DNA of 64,000 nucleotides, taken from Oceanirhabdus sp942490885. GTDB taxonomy: Bacteria; Bacillota; Clostridia; Clostridiales; Clostridiaceae. Below are positions 52,247-60,023 of this stretch, piece by piece. A program made the position numbers and the translations under genes. The notes below the pieces were generated by a model. It searched no databases. It worked only from the letters and a program-made list of their open reading frames with translations, and had not been told where the DNA came from. Numbering within the stretch: position 1 is the stretch's first letter; each line of letters opens with the position of its first letter. Location of the stretch: contig CALNYT010000002.1 of NCBI GenBank assembly GCA_942490885.1, positions 1,550,001-1,614,000 on the forward strand. Direction: 5' to 3'.

Positions 52247-53594
52247 AAAGATAAGCACTAAGCTTGCTCCATTTGATATTTTTTCATTGTTTAAGAATGA
52301 GGAGCAGGTTATTTTTCTTGATAGTGGAAAAGATTTCGAAGGATCAGGAAGATATTCTTTCTTAGGAATAAATCCATTTATAACTATTAAGGGGGATACT
52401 AAGGAATATCTATTAAATGGGAAAGCTGCAGATGGAGATGTTCTAGATAAAATAAAAGGTATTTTAGAAGAATATAAGTTAGATAATAATACAGAGTTCC
52501 CTTTTATTGGAGGGGGAATTGGATATTTCTCATATGATTTAGGAAGGGACTTTGAAGAAATAACAGAAATGGCTAAGGCAGATATTGAGATTCCTAAGGT
52601 ATATTTTAATTTTTATGATAATGTAATAATATTTGATAATCTTAATAAAACAACTTATATATCAGGTTTGGGAATTAATAAGGAAGCAGATAGAAGTGTT
52701 AATGATATAGAGAGCATAATTAATAAGGGAGTATCTATTGAGAAACCGAAAGTTGATGAGAAAATTGATTTTAGTAAATTTACTTCTAATTTTGAGAAAA
52801 AAGAATACATAAATGCGGTTGGAAAAGTTAGAGATTATATTTGCAGCGGGGATGTATATATAATGAATCTCACACAGCGATTTAAGTGCAAGGTTATAAG
52901 AGAAGGTTATGAAATATATAATGATTTAAGAACTATTAATCCTGCCCAATTTGGGTCTTATATGAAGATGGGTGAGTTTGAAATACTATCATGTTCTCCT
53001 GAGAGGTTCCTGAAAGTTAGAGAAGGGGTAATTGATACGAGACCAATTAAAGGAACTAGACCAAGAGGGAAAAATGCTAAAGAGGATGAGATGAATAGAA
53101 TTGAACTTATGAATAGTGAGAAGGATAAATCGGAACTTCTTATGATAGTTGATCTAGAGAGAAATGATCTTAGTAGAGTATGTAAACTAAACAGTGTTAA
53201 GGTGACGGAGTTATTTGAGATAGAAGAATATCCTACTGTGTTTCATCTTGTTGCTAATATTAGAGGTGAACTTGAAGATGGTAAGGATATCATAGATTGT
53301 ATAAGAGTTGCCTTTCCAGGAGGGTCAATTACAGGTGCCCCTAAGATAAGGTCAATGGAGATTATTGATGAGATGGAGAAGGTAAGGAGAAATATATATA
53401 CAGGATCTATAGGTTATCTTGGATTTGACGGGAACAGTGATATTAATATTGTTATTAGAACTATAATGCTAAAGGATGGAACTGCTTATTTTGGTGTAGG
53501 TGGGGGAATTACATGGGAATCCGAAGAGGAATTTGAATATGAGGAGACATTGCATAAGGCAAATGCATTGATGAGGGCGTTGAGTAATGAATAA
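52227..53594 (+). CDS. pabB: Aminodeoxychorismate synthase component I
   Basis: 455 residues, converts chorismate with ammonia from PabA into 4-amino-4-deoxychorismate. Conserved C-terminal chorismate-binding blocks: RPIKGTRPRG, SEKDKSELLMIVDLERND-like region (ELLMIVDLERNDL) and FPGGSITGAPKIRSME. The PIKGT lysine marks the PabB rather than anthranilate synthase branch. The start is GTG 52227 behind AGAGGAG; an upstream TTG in the same frame lies in pabA and has no ribosome site. Overlaps pabC by 8 nt. Confidence 0.92.
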   Translation: MREVYIKKISTKLAPFDIFSLFKNEEQVIFLDSGKDFEGSGRYSFLGINPFITIKGDTKEYLLNGKAADGDVLDKIKGILEEYKLDNNTEFPFIGGGIGYFSYDLGRDFEEITEMAKADIEIPKVYFNFYDNVIIFDNLNKTTYISGLGINKEADRSVNDIESIINKGVSIEKPKVDEKIDFSKFTSNFEKKEYINAVGKVRDYICSGDVYIMNLTQRFKCKVIREGYEIYNDLRTINPAQFGSYMKMGEFEILSCSPERFLKVREGVIDTRPIKGTRPRGKNAKEDEMNRIELMNSEKDKSELLMIVDLERNDLSRVCKLNSVKVTELFEIEEYPTVFHLVANIRGELEDGKDIIDCIRVAFPGGSITGAPKIRSMEIIDEMEKVRRNIYTGSIGYLGFDGNSDINIVIRTIMLKDGTAYFGVGGGITWESEEEFEYEETLHKANALMRALSNE

Positions 53595-54324
53595 TGATAA
53601 ATGTATCTCATATGATGATGGATTTTTTTTCGGAAGAGGATGTTTTGAGACTATATTAATTAAAGAAGAGCCTGTGTTTCTAGGGGAACATTTAGAAAGA
53701 CTTAACTCAGGATTAATGAAGTTAGGAATAGATAAAAAAATTAGTGAAGAAGATGTTAAAGAACATATAAGTAAGAATGATTGTGCACTTAAAATAATGG
53801 TATCTCAAAAAAATACTTTGTATGAAATGAGAAATATCCCTTATGAGGAAGAAGACTATGAGAAGGGTTTCTCCATGAAACTATCAAAGGTTATGAGAAA
53901 TGAAAGCAGCCATATGACTTACTTGAAGAGTTTTAATTACTACGATAATATCATTGAGAAAAGAAAAGCTAGCAGCGAAGGTTTTGATGAGGTAATATTT
54001 TTGAACACAAAAGGACTTATTGCAGAAGGAGCTGTTTCAAATATATTTTTTATTAAAGGAAAAAATATTGTTACGCCTAAAGTAGAATGTGGATTACTAA
54101 ATGGGATAATACGAGAAAAGTTTGTTGAGAATTTTAAGGATATTATTCATGAATGTGAGATAACCTTAAAGGAAGCGACGGAATGTGATGGAGCTTTTAT
54201 AACAAATAGTCTTATGGGTATTATGTGGGTGAATTCATTAGGTGAAAAGAAATATGAGAGATGTTATCTTTATGATGAACTTAGAGAATGGTATAATCAA
54301 TTAATAATAAAGAGCAAAGAATAG
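53587..54324 (+). CDS. pabC: Aminodeoxychorismate lyase
   Basis: 245 residues, fold-type IV pyridoxal phosphate enzyme that releases pyruvate to give p-aminobenzoate. Seen: DDGFFFGRGCFETI at the start, the PLP lysine in YLKSFNYYDN and EGAVSNIFFIKG, then GLLNGIIRE. Slightly shorter than E. coli PabC. It overlaps pabB, consistent with one operon making p-aminobenzoate from chorismate. Confidence 0.9.
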   Translation: MNNDKCISYDDGFFFGRGCFETILIKEEPVFLGEHLERLNSGLMKLGIDKKISEEDVKEHISKNDCALKIMVSQKNTLYEMRNIPYEEEDYEKGFSMKLSKVMRNESSHMTYLKSFNYYDNIIEKRKASSEGFDEVIFLNTKGLIAEGAVSNIFFIKGKNIVTPKVECGLLNGIIREKFVENFKDIIHECEITLKEATECDGAFITNSLMGIMWVNSLGEKKYERCYLYDELREWYNQLIIKSKE

Positions 54325-54357
54325 AGAATAAATATGGCTATAGATGGAGCTGGTATT

Positions 54358-54837
54358 GTGAAGAGGGTTAATTCTATTTTAAATAACAATAAATATATTG
54401 AAGTGACTAAAAAAATTGAAAGATATGAAAAGAATAGAGAGTTCTGCAGGCATAATATATCACATTTTCTCACTATGAGCAGGATATTATATATTTTAAC
54501 CTTAGAAGAAGGGTTGAAGATTGATAAAGAAATTGTGTATGCTGTTGGATTACTCCATGACATTGGAAGAAGGCTTGAGTATCAAAATGGTACTCCACAT
54601 GAACAAGGTAGTGTTATACTAGCTAAAGAGATACTTAAAGAGAGTGGATACAATAATACAGAGATTGAATTAATCAATCAAGGAATTCTAGCTCATAGAA
54701 AGTATTGTGAAGAGGGTACTACATTTGAGAAACTTACATATAGAGCTGATAAGCTTTCAAGAGAATGTTATGAGTGCAGTGCATCTCATGAGTGTAAGTG
54801 GAATGAAGAGGATAAAAATATTTATATAAAATACTAA
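54358..54837 (+). CDS. HD-domain phosphohydrolase in the folate operon
   Basis: About 159 residues with an HD metal site: CRHNISHFL, LLHDIGRR (the HD pair), TPHEQGS and LAHRKYC. HD hydrolases cleave phosphate esters of nucleotides. Lying between pabC and folP, it is a candidate for removing phosphate from dihydroneopterin triphosphate (or its cyclic phosphate), a step for which clostridia often lack the usual Nudix enzyme; archaeal MptB is an HD enzyme acting at the comparable step. The GTG at 54358 follows GATGGAG with good spacing. The ATG at 54334 directly follows a family C tract without a ribosome site. The C-terminal CYECSASHECKW is Cys-rich and may bind a second metal. Confidence 0.78.
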   Translation: MKRVNSILNNNKYIEVTKKIERYEKNREFCRHNISHFLTMSRILYILTLEEGLKIDKEIVYAVGLLHDIGRRLEYQNGTPHEQGSVILAKEILKESGYNNTEIELINQGILAHRKYCEEGTTFEKLTYRADKLSRECYECSASHECKWNEEDKNIYIKY

Positions 54838-54880
54838 TACAAATAACAGAGAATAAAGAACAAAGAATAGAGAGTTATGG
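54838..54880. repeat. Family C purine-rich repeat
   Basis: AACAGAGAATAAAGAACAAAG followed by AATAGAGAG, between the HD gene and folP. Similar tracts: 22506-22540, 54308-54330, 56610-56660 and, reversed, 58791-58845. Confidence 0.6.
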
Positions 54881-54892
54881 GGGTAGAATGAA

Positions 54893-55705
54893 ATGATAAT
54901 TGGTAAAAAGAAATTTAACTTAGGGAAAGAAACATATATCATGGGAATACTTAATGTTACTCCGGATTCATTTTCCGATGGAGGACAATTCAATAATATT
55001 GAGGCTGCTGTGAAGCATGCAAAGGAAATGGTGGAAGAGGGGGCTCATATTATTGATGTAGGTGGTGAATCTACAAGACCAGGATCAGCGAAGGTATTGG
55101 AACAGGAAGAGATTGAGAGAGTAGTTCCCATAATTGAAGCTCTTGTAAAAGAGATAGATGTACCAATTTCTATTGATACATATAAAGGAAAAGTTGCTGA
55201 ACTGGCAATAAAAGCTGGGGCAAGTCTTATCAATGATGTATGGGGATTTAAGAAAGATCCATATATTGCTGAAGTGGCTGCAAAATACCAGGTTCCTTGT
55301 TGTTTGATGCATAATAGAGATAATACTGAGTATGACAACCTAATGGCAGATGTAATTAAAGAATTAAATGAGTGTGTTGATATTGCACTTAAAGCTGGTG
55401 TTAAGAAAGAAAATATTATGTTAGATCCAGGAATAGGCTTTGGTAAAACAGTTGAGCAGAATTTAATTGTCATGAACAACTTAAAGAGTATAAGAAAAAT
55501 TGGATACCCTGTTCTTCTTGGTACATCTAGAAAGTCAATGATAGGTAAAACTCTTGACCTTCCAGTTGATCAGAGAGTAGAAGGAACCATAGCTACAACA
55601 GTTATGGGGATTATGAGTGGGTGTGAATTTGTAAGAGTGCATGATATAAAAGAAAATCTTAGAGCGGCTAGAATGACAGATGCTATCTTGAACAGTGAAA
55701 AATAG
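54893..55705 (+). CDS. folP: Dihydropteroate synthase
   Basis: 270 residues. Condenses p-aminobenzoate with hydroxymethyldihydropterin pyrophosphate; target of sulfonamides. Diagnostic blocks: MGILNVTPDSFSDGG, DVGGESTRPGS, DTYKGKVAELAIKAGASLINDVWG-like region (ISIDTYK, LINDVWG), DPGIGFGKT, LGTSRKSMIG and the C-terminal RVHDIKEN. ATGGGGGTAGAATGAA gives the ribosome site. Same operon as pabABC and folBK. Confidence 0.96.
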   Translation: MIIGKKKFNLGKETYIMGILNVTPDSFSDGGQFNNIEAAVKHAKEMVEEGAHIIDVGGESTRPGSAKVLEQEEIERVVPIIEALVKEIDVPISIDTYKGKVAELAIKAGASLINDVWGFKKDPYIAEVAAKYQVPCCLMHNRDNTEYDNLMADVIKELNECVDIALKAGVKKENIMLDPGIGFGKTVEQNLIVMNNLKSIRKIGYPVLLGTSRKSMIGKTLDLPVDQRVEGTIATTVMGIMSGCEFVRVHDIKENLRAARMTDAILNSEK

Positions 55706-55723
55706 AACAAGAACGGAGGTGTT

Positions 55724-55789
55724 AGGCATTGAAAATAAATAACCCAAAATAGATTAGTATACAGTCTAGTTATTTATTTGAATGTGCCT
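55724..55789 (+). promoter_or_regulatory. Family B palindrome between ribosome site and ATG of folBK
   Basis: AGGCA/TGCCT, then a perfect 11-bp AAATAAATAAC/GTTATTTATTT stem and an inner TAGA/TCTA stem. GGAGGTG (55715-55721) lies directly before it, and TAAT then ATG (55794) directly after. Folded, it reduces the GGAGG-to-ATG distance from 74 nt to 8 nt. Confidence 0.7.
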
Positions 55790-55793
55790 TAAT

Positions 55794-56612
55794 ATGGATA
55801 AAATAATAATTAAAGATCTAGAGGTATATGGAAATCACGGAGTGTATGAAGAAGAAAATAAATTAGGACAGAGGTTTCTTATATCCTTTGAACTTCATTT
55901 GGATTTAAGAAAAGCAGGAATGACTGATGACCTTGAAGCATCTGTTCACTATGGGGAGCTATGCCACAAGATCACAGAGTTATTTAAGAAAGAGAACCAC
56001 AAACTTCTTGAGAAGTGCTGCGAGAAGATGGCAGAATTTATTTTAAATGAATATGACATGGTAAAAGGAGTAAAAGTCTTACTTAAGAAACCTTGGGCAC
56101 CTATTGGACTACCTATTGAATATCCTGCTGTTGAGATATATAGAGAGAAGCATCTTGCTTACATAGGGGTAGGAGCAAATCTTGGAGATAAGCTTCAGAA
56201 TATAAATGAAGCTGAGGAGATTATACAGTCATCAAATCATACGAAGATATTAAGAAAAGCTCAAATAATCGAGACTGAACCATTTGGTGGTGTTGAACAG
56301 GATACATTCATGAATACTGCATTTGAAATTGAAACATTACTGACACCAATTGAGTTATTGAACTATATGTTAGATGTAGAAAAACAAATGAAAAGAGAAA
56401 GAATCATAAGGTGGGGACCTAGAACTTTAGATTTAGATGTTCTTTTCTATGATGATATAATTAGCGAGGATGAAAGGGTAATAATTCCTCATCCAGGTAT
56501 TTCCGAGAGAATGTTCGTTTTACAACCAATGTGTGAATTAGCTCCATATAAGGTACATCCATTGTTGAGAAAGAGAATGATTGATTTAAAAAAAGAACTA
56601 GAAAATAAATAA
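55794..56612 (+). CDS. folBK: Bifunctional dihydroneopterin aldolase / HPPK
   Basis: 272 residues, two fused enzymes. Residues about 1-118 are FolB (IIIKDLEVYGNHGVYEEE with the catalytic tyrosine/glutamate; LLKKPWAPI with the lysine). Residues about 122-272 are FolK (AYIGVGANLGDK, then RWGPRTLDLDVLFYDD and IPHPGISERMFVLQPM). They convert dihydroneopterin to hydroxymethyldihydropterin and its pyrophosphate, the substrate of FolP. FolBK fusions are known in clostridia. The ATG at 55794 has no ribosome site directly in front of it; the site lies beyond the palindrome. An ATG at 55782 is in the palindrome itself. Confidence 0.93.
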   Translation: MDKIIIKDLEVYGNHGVYEEENKLGQRFLISFELHLDLRKAGMTDDLEASVHYGELCHKITELFKKENHKLLEKCCEKMAEFILNEYDMVKGVKVLLKKPWAPIGLPIEYPAVEIYREKHLAYIGVGANLGDKLQNINEAEEIIQSSNHTKILRKAQIIETEPFGGVEQDTFMNTAFEIETLLTPIELLNYMLDVEKQMKRERIIRWGPRTLDLDVLFYDDIISEDERVIIPHPGISERMFVLQPMCELAPYKVHPLLRKRMIDLKKELENK

Positions 56613-56684
56613 TAGAGAATAAAGAACAAATATTGGTGATATTCTTTATTCTTGAGAATATCTTAGATTTTATAATTTTCAAGA

Positions 56685-56716
56685 AAACCCCCATTTCACC
56701 AATGAAGTGGGGGTTT
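56685..56716 (+). terminator. Terminator of the folate operon
   Basis: AAACCCCCATTTCA-CCA-ATGAAGTGGGGGTTT: a strong stem about 70 nt after the folBK stop, with a family C tract in between. Confidence 0.88.
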
Positions 56717-56854
56717 ATGGTAATTGTGTAAAATAAATGGTAAAATATACAATGAAGATGGAAGTTATATATAAAATATTGGACAAAGTCAAGCAAGGTA
56801 GGATAGGAAATAACAGTTAGTTTTAAGTACAATTTATACATGGAGGTGAGGGAA

Positions 56855-57729
56855 ATGGATTTTATTCAAAACTTGCAGAAGGCAATCGACTATATGGAAG
56901 CTCATATCACGGAGCCAATTACCTATGAAGATGTTGCAAAGGGTATTTACATGTCAAGCTATCATTTTCATAGGACATTTAGTTTAGTGACTGGTATGAC
57001 AGCAAATGAGTATATTAGAAATAGAAGATTATCTATGGCTGGCCAAGAACTATCTATATCTAATGCAAAGGTAATTGATATCGCTTTAAAATATTGTTAT
57101 GAATCCTCTGAGCGCTTTACAAAGGCCTTTGCAAGATTTCATGGGATTAGTCCTAATGTAGCAAGGCGCTCAGGTATGAAATTAAAATCCTTTAATCGCC
57201 TTCTTATTAAAATAAAATTGGAAGGTGGTACTGTTATGGACTATAGAATAGAAAAACGAGAAGAATTTAAATTATTGACTAAGATTAAAAAATTCAGAAA
57301 TGAATCAATTTCAGAAGAAGGGAACACTGAAATTCCTGACTTTTGGAAAGAATGTGGTGATGATGGAACATTTGATGTTCTAAAACAAAATACTAGCATT
57401 CATGATGTTTATGGAGCTTGCGCACCAATATCAAAAGAAAGTACACATTTTGATTATGGAATTGGTATGGAATTGGTATGGAATATAGTGGTGGCAATGT
57501 ACCTGAGGGATATACAATCTGGGAAGTAAAACCTACATTATGGGCTGTATTTAAATGTATTGGTGAAACTGGAGATTGTATTGGGGAAACATGGGGTAGA
57601 ATATTTTCAGAGTTTCTTCCAGGTTCAGAGTATAGTATGCTTGATGATACAGATTTTGAATTGTACTCAGAAAAGATAGATTGCTTTTGTGAGATATGGA
57701 TTCCTGTTGAGAAAAAGACTTGTGAATAA
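56855..57729 (+). pseudogene. AraC-family regulator with GyrI-like domain, frameshifted
   Basis: The first frame (56855-57529) encodes two AraC helix-turn-helix units (about 1-110; ITYEDVAKGIYMSSYHF and IDIALKYCYESSERFTKAF) and the start of an effector-binding domain. The rest of that domain (EYSGGNVPEGYTIWEV to the end) is in another frame, 57478-57729. The shift comes from an 11-bp tandem duplication (TATGGAATTGG at 57455-57465 and 57466-57476). Removing one copy restores YGIGMEYSGGNVPEGY and one protein of about 287 residues, the normal size of Rob/BltR-like AraC-GyrI regulators. GGAGGTGAGGG precedes the ATG. As is, DNA binding may remain but ligand binding is lost. Confidence 0.82.
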
Positions 57730-57896
57730 TTAATATTAAGGATAATCTATAATAAGAAATGAAACTTATGTTATAGGTAAAGCTAAAATACATGGAATTA
57801 AGGACTTCGAAAGTGTGAGTAGTTATTTTAGTTCTTAATTTCTTGTATTTAAAGTAATAAATCTTTAACATATCTGGGGTGAAGGGGGAGATAGAA

Positions 57897-58265
57897 ATGT
57901 TTTTAGGTGGTTTGTTTATTACAGCTTTAATATCATTATCAATGATAGGATTTGGACTTCTATTTATGAAGAAGCCGCCCAAGGAAATGAATTCGACATT
58001 TGGGTATAAAACTAGAATGTCTTCGAAAAACAAAGATACATGGACTTTTGCCCATAGATACGCTGGAAGAGTATGGCTTGATAGTGGAATTGTAACTGCT
58101 GTTCTATTTGGTATATTGATATTTATTTTAAAAGACTCAACCATATTAAACAAAATATTAGTTCCACTTATTTACATGCAAATTATTGTATTACTTCTCG
58201 TTATTCCACTAACTGAAATAGCTTTGAGAAAGAAGTTTGACAAAAATGGTGATTTAAAGAATTAA
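57897..58265 (+). CDS. SdpI/YhfL-family membrane protein
   Basis: 122 residues with three hydrophobic helices (about 3-22, 58-78, 85-106). The segment FGYKTRMSSKNKDTWTFAHRYAG is the conserved cytoplasmic signature of the SdpI family (pattern YGYRT...S..N..TW..A). SdpI protects B. subtilis from the SdpC toxin, but many family members have no known toxin partner, and none is seen here. GAAGGGGGAGATAG precedes the ATG; an in-frame GTG at 57879 is upstream of that site. Confidence 0.82.
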   Translation: MFLGGLFITALISLSMIGFGLLFMKKPPKEMNSTFGYKTRMSSKNKDTWTFAHRYAGRVWLDSGIVTAVLFGILIFILKDSTILNKILVPLIYMQIIVLLLVIPLTEIALRKKFDKNGDLKN

Positions 58266-58317
58266 GATGATTTTTAAGAGATTTGAGTTAATAACTAATT
58301 ACAAATTAATGTGTGAA

Positions 58318-58425
58318 ATAGCTCTCTTTTTTAAAAAGATGTTGAGAAATTCTCGAGATGTAATGTAATAATAAGGATAAAAATACATAAAAAGTTTTCA
58401 ACATTATTCTAAAAAAGAGAGATAT
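58318..58425. repeat. Family D inverted-repeat element, complete
   Basis: ATAGCTCTCTTTTTTAAAAAGATGTTGA on the left and CAACATTATTCTAAAAAAGAGAGATAT on the right are complementary. 108 bp with no ORF. Confidence 0.75.
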
Positions 58426-58519
58426 CTGTATTAGGAAGATCATAGTTATGTGTGTGGTAAATAGTACCAACAGCAGGTTTCATTCTTACTGTTTTTGTTT
58501 AATATGTACATTACTCTGA

Positions 58520-58717
58520 AGGGGTGTACCATTTAATCCAGCAGGTGTAAGAATAACGGAAGCCTGTATTGAATGTGGGAAATGTAAAAAGGTTTGTACT
58601 TTTAAAGCTATTGAAGAAGGGTCTCCTTACAGAGTTATTGAGGAGCGTTGTGATGACTGCGGAAGCTGCCGCCTAGAATGTCCAGTTAATGCAATTGAAG
58701 AGTCTTTAATATTTTAA
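58520..58717 (+). pseudogene. Remnant ferredoxin domain (2[4Fe-4S])
   Basis: 65 codons open from the stop at 58517 to TAA 58715. Two complete 4Fe-4S motifs: CIECGKCKKVC and CDDCGSCRLECP. There is no start codon with a ribosome site. In clostridia such a C-terminus occurs on larger proteins with a PPOX-type flavin domain; that N-terminal part is missing. Upstream the frame is interrupted by TGA and unrelated sequence. It is most likely a truncated gene rather than a free-standing ferredoxin. Confidence 0.7.
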
Positions 58718-58755
58718 TAACTAAAGGGCTTGCATTCAGCAAGCCCTTTAGTTAT
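58717..58755. terminator. Bidirectional terminator
   Basis: ATAACTAAAGGGCTTGC-ATTCA-GCAAGCCCTTTAGTTAT, a 17-bp stem overlapping the remnant's stop. Confidence 0.85.
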
Positions 58756-58775
58756 ATAGAGATTAAGATATTGTG

Positions 58776-58845
58776 AAGAATAAAGAATATCATCAACATT
58801 TGTTCTTTGTTCTCTGTTCTTTGTTCTCTATTCTTTATTCTTGTT
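58776..58845. repeat. Family C repeat, reversed and palindromic
   Basis: GAATAAAGAAT on the left faces TTGTTCTTTGTTCTCTGTTC and ATTCTTTATTC on the right. About 70 nt just after the flavodoxin-like gene on the minus strand. Confidence 0.6.
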
Positions 58846-58860
58846 TTTTCTTATCCATAG

Positions 58861-59925
58861 TTAGATATTCTCCAACATATGCTTTGCAAAGTCAAAAGCC
58901 TTTTCTTCAATATTATTCACCCCATAGATTGCATTTGGGTCATTGGCTGTTTCACAGATTGCAAAGTTAGGTGGAAGAAAAAAACCTTTATTTATATTAA
59001 GTGCGCCAATTAATTGTTTTGCAACTGAGTCACTACCAGAGTTTCCTGAGACAACTATTCCGAATATTTTTTTGTTGTAGAATTTTATTTTTCTGTAAAG
59101 CACAGTTAGTCTGTTGATTACAGCAGTGAGGTTAGCTGCAAGGGTGTCATTATAATTAGGGGCAAGCCAAACTATTACATCACATTCTTCAATGGCTGGT
59201 AGAACCTCTTTAATCATTTGGCCACCATAGAAGCAGGAGTTACGTTCCCCGTAGTGAAGACATAAATCAAATAAGCAACCTTTACAGTCTAATACTTCTC
59301 CACTCTCAATTTGTATTTCGGTAATATCAATATTTTCTCTCATTTCAATAAGGTTATTTTTCACCATATTCCATAAAGCTACTGTGTTTGACTTTATATT
59401 AGGACTTGAATAAAGAAGAAGAATTTTACTATTGGATTTTCCTTTGTTATTATACTTACTCAAGCGCAAACCTTGTTTTTCACAAATTGAAAGGCACAAT
59501 TCTTTTAAGGATTTATCAGGATAAACCTTCTGCCATGTAAGAAAATTATTAAGTGTGCTAGTGGCTTCAATTAGAGGATGACCAATAAAGGCACCACCCA
59601 TATTGTTAATTAAAAAGGTTATACTCTGAGCAGTTGCTTTTGTATAGAACTCACTCTTAGAATGAATCAAAAGTGAACAAACAGAACCCATAAAGGATAT
59701 TTTATGTTCATCTAATTTCTTTAAAAATGAAATCATCTCACAATCATACCCTAAAGAATCAAGATCTAAGGCAAGAACAAATTTTTTATTTTTATAGTTC
59801 TGAAGCAGACTAAACTCCTTTATTATCTCATATGAAGAATTTTTTACAGTTGAAGTAATCATATCATTTAACATTGAAGATGGGCTGCTATTGGGACATA
59901 TTATATATAATTTATCCACTCTCAC
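58861..59925 (-). CDS. Tandem flavodoxin-fold NAD(P)H:FMN oxidoreductase-like protein
   Basis: 354 residues. The C-terminal half (about 160-354) is a flavodoxin-like FMN-reductase domain: KILLLYSSPNIKSNTVAL phosphate loop, LDCKGCLFDLC (Cys cluster), WLAPNYNDTLAANLTAVINRL and VVSGNSGSDSVAKQ. The N-terminal half resembles a degenerate second flavodoxin-fold copy: AATSTLN-like end (GAFIGHPLIEATS) and GSVCSLLIHSKSEFY. Twice the usual length. The GTG start at 59925 is close to AGGCAGG; GTG 59919 is a possible alternative. Last of the three-gene minus-strand cluster; the reaction is unknown. Confidence 0.75.
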   Translation of the reverse strand: MRVDKLYIICPNSSPSSMLNDMITSTVKNSSYEIIKEFSLLQNYKNKKFVLALDLDSLGYDCEMISFLKKLDEHKISFMGSVCSLLIHSKSEFYTKATAQSITFLINNMGGAFIGHPLIEATSTLNNFLTWQKVYPDKSLKELCLSICEKQGLRLSKYNNKGKSNSKILLLYSSPNIKSNTVALWNMVKNNLIEMRENIDITEIQIESGEVLDCKGCLFDLCLHYGERNSCFYGGQMIKEVLPAIEECDVIVWLAPNYNDTLAANLTAVINRLTVLYRKIKFYNKKIFGIVVSGNSGSDSVAKQLIGALNINKGFFLPPNFAICETANDPNAIYGVNNIEEKAFDFAKHMLENI

Positions 59926-59950
59926 ACCTGCCTTTCTAAAATATCTATAA

Positions 59951-60015
59951 GCTTATGAAAATAAATAAGAGGTTAGATATATAAACATAATGACTAGTTA
60001 TTTATTTAAATAACC
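59951..60015. repeat. Family B palindromic repeat, variant
   Basis: GAAAATAAATAAG and TAGTTATTTATTTAAATAA form the long stem around a changed centre. It lies between the two minus-strand genes. Confidence 0.7.
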
Positions 60016-60023
60016 TTAAGTTT

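Noticed and set aside
58448..58717. Possible second selenoprotein: ATG 58448 frame with in-frame TGA at 58517 continuing into the ferredoxin domain
   Set aside because: The codons before the TGA have no family resemblance, there is no ribosome site before the ATG, and no stem-loop at SECIS distance follows. A truncated gene explains it better.
58773..58970. Plus-strand open frame of about 65 codons over the family C tract
   Set aside because: It is a simple-sequence reading (Phe/Leu/Ser/Tyr-rich) of the repeat and the antisense of the flavodoxin-like gene.
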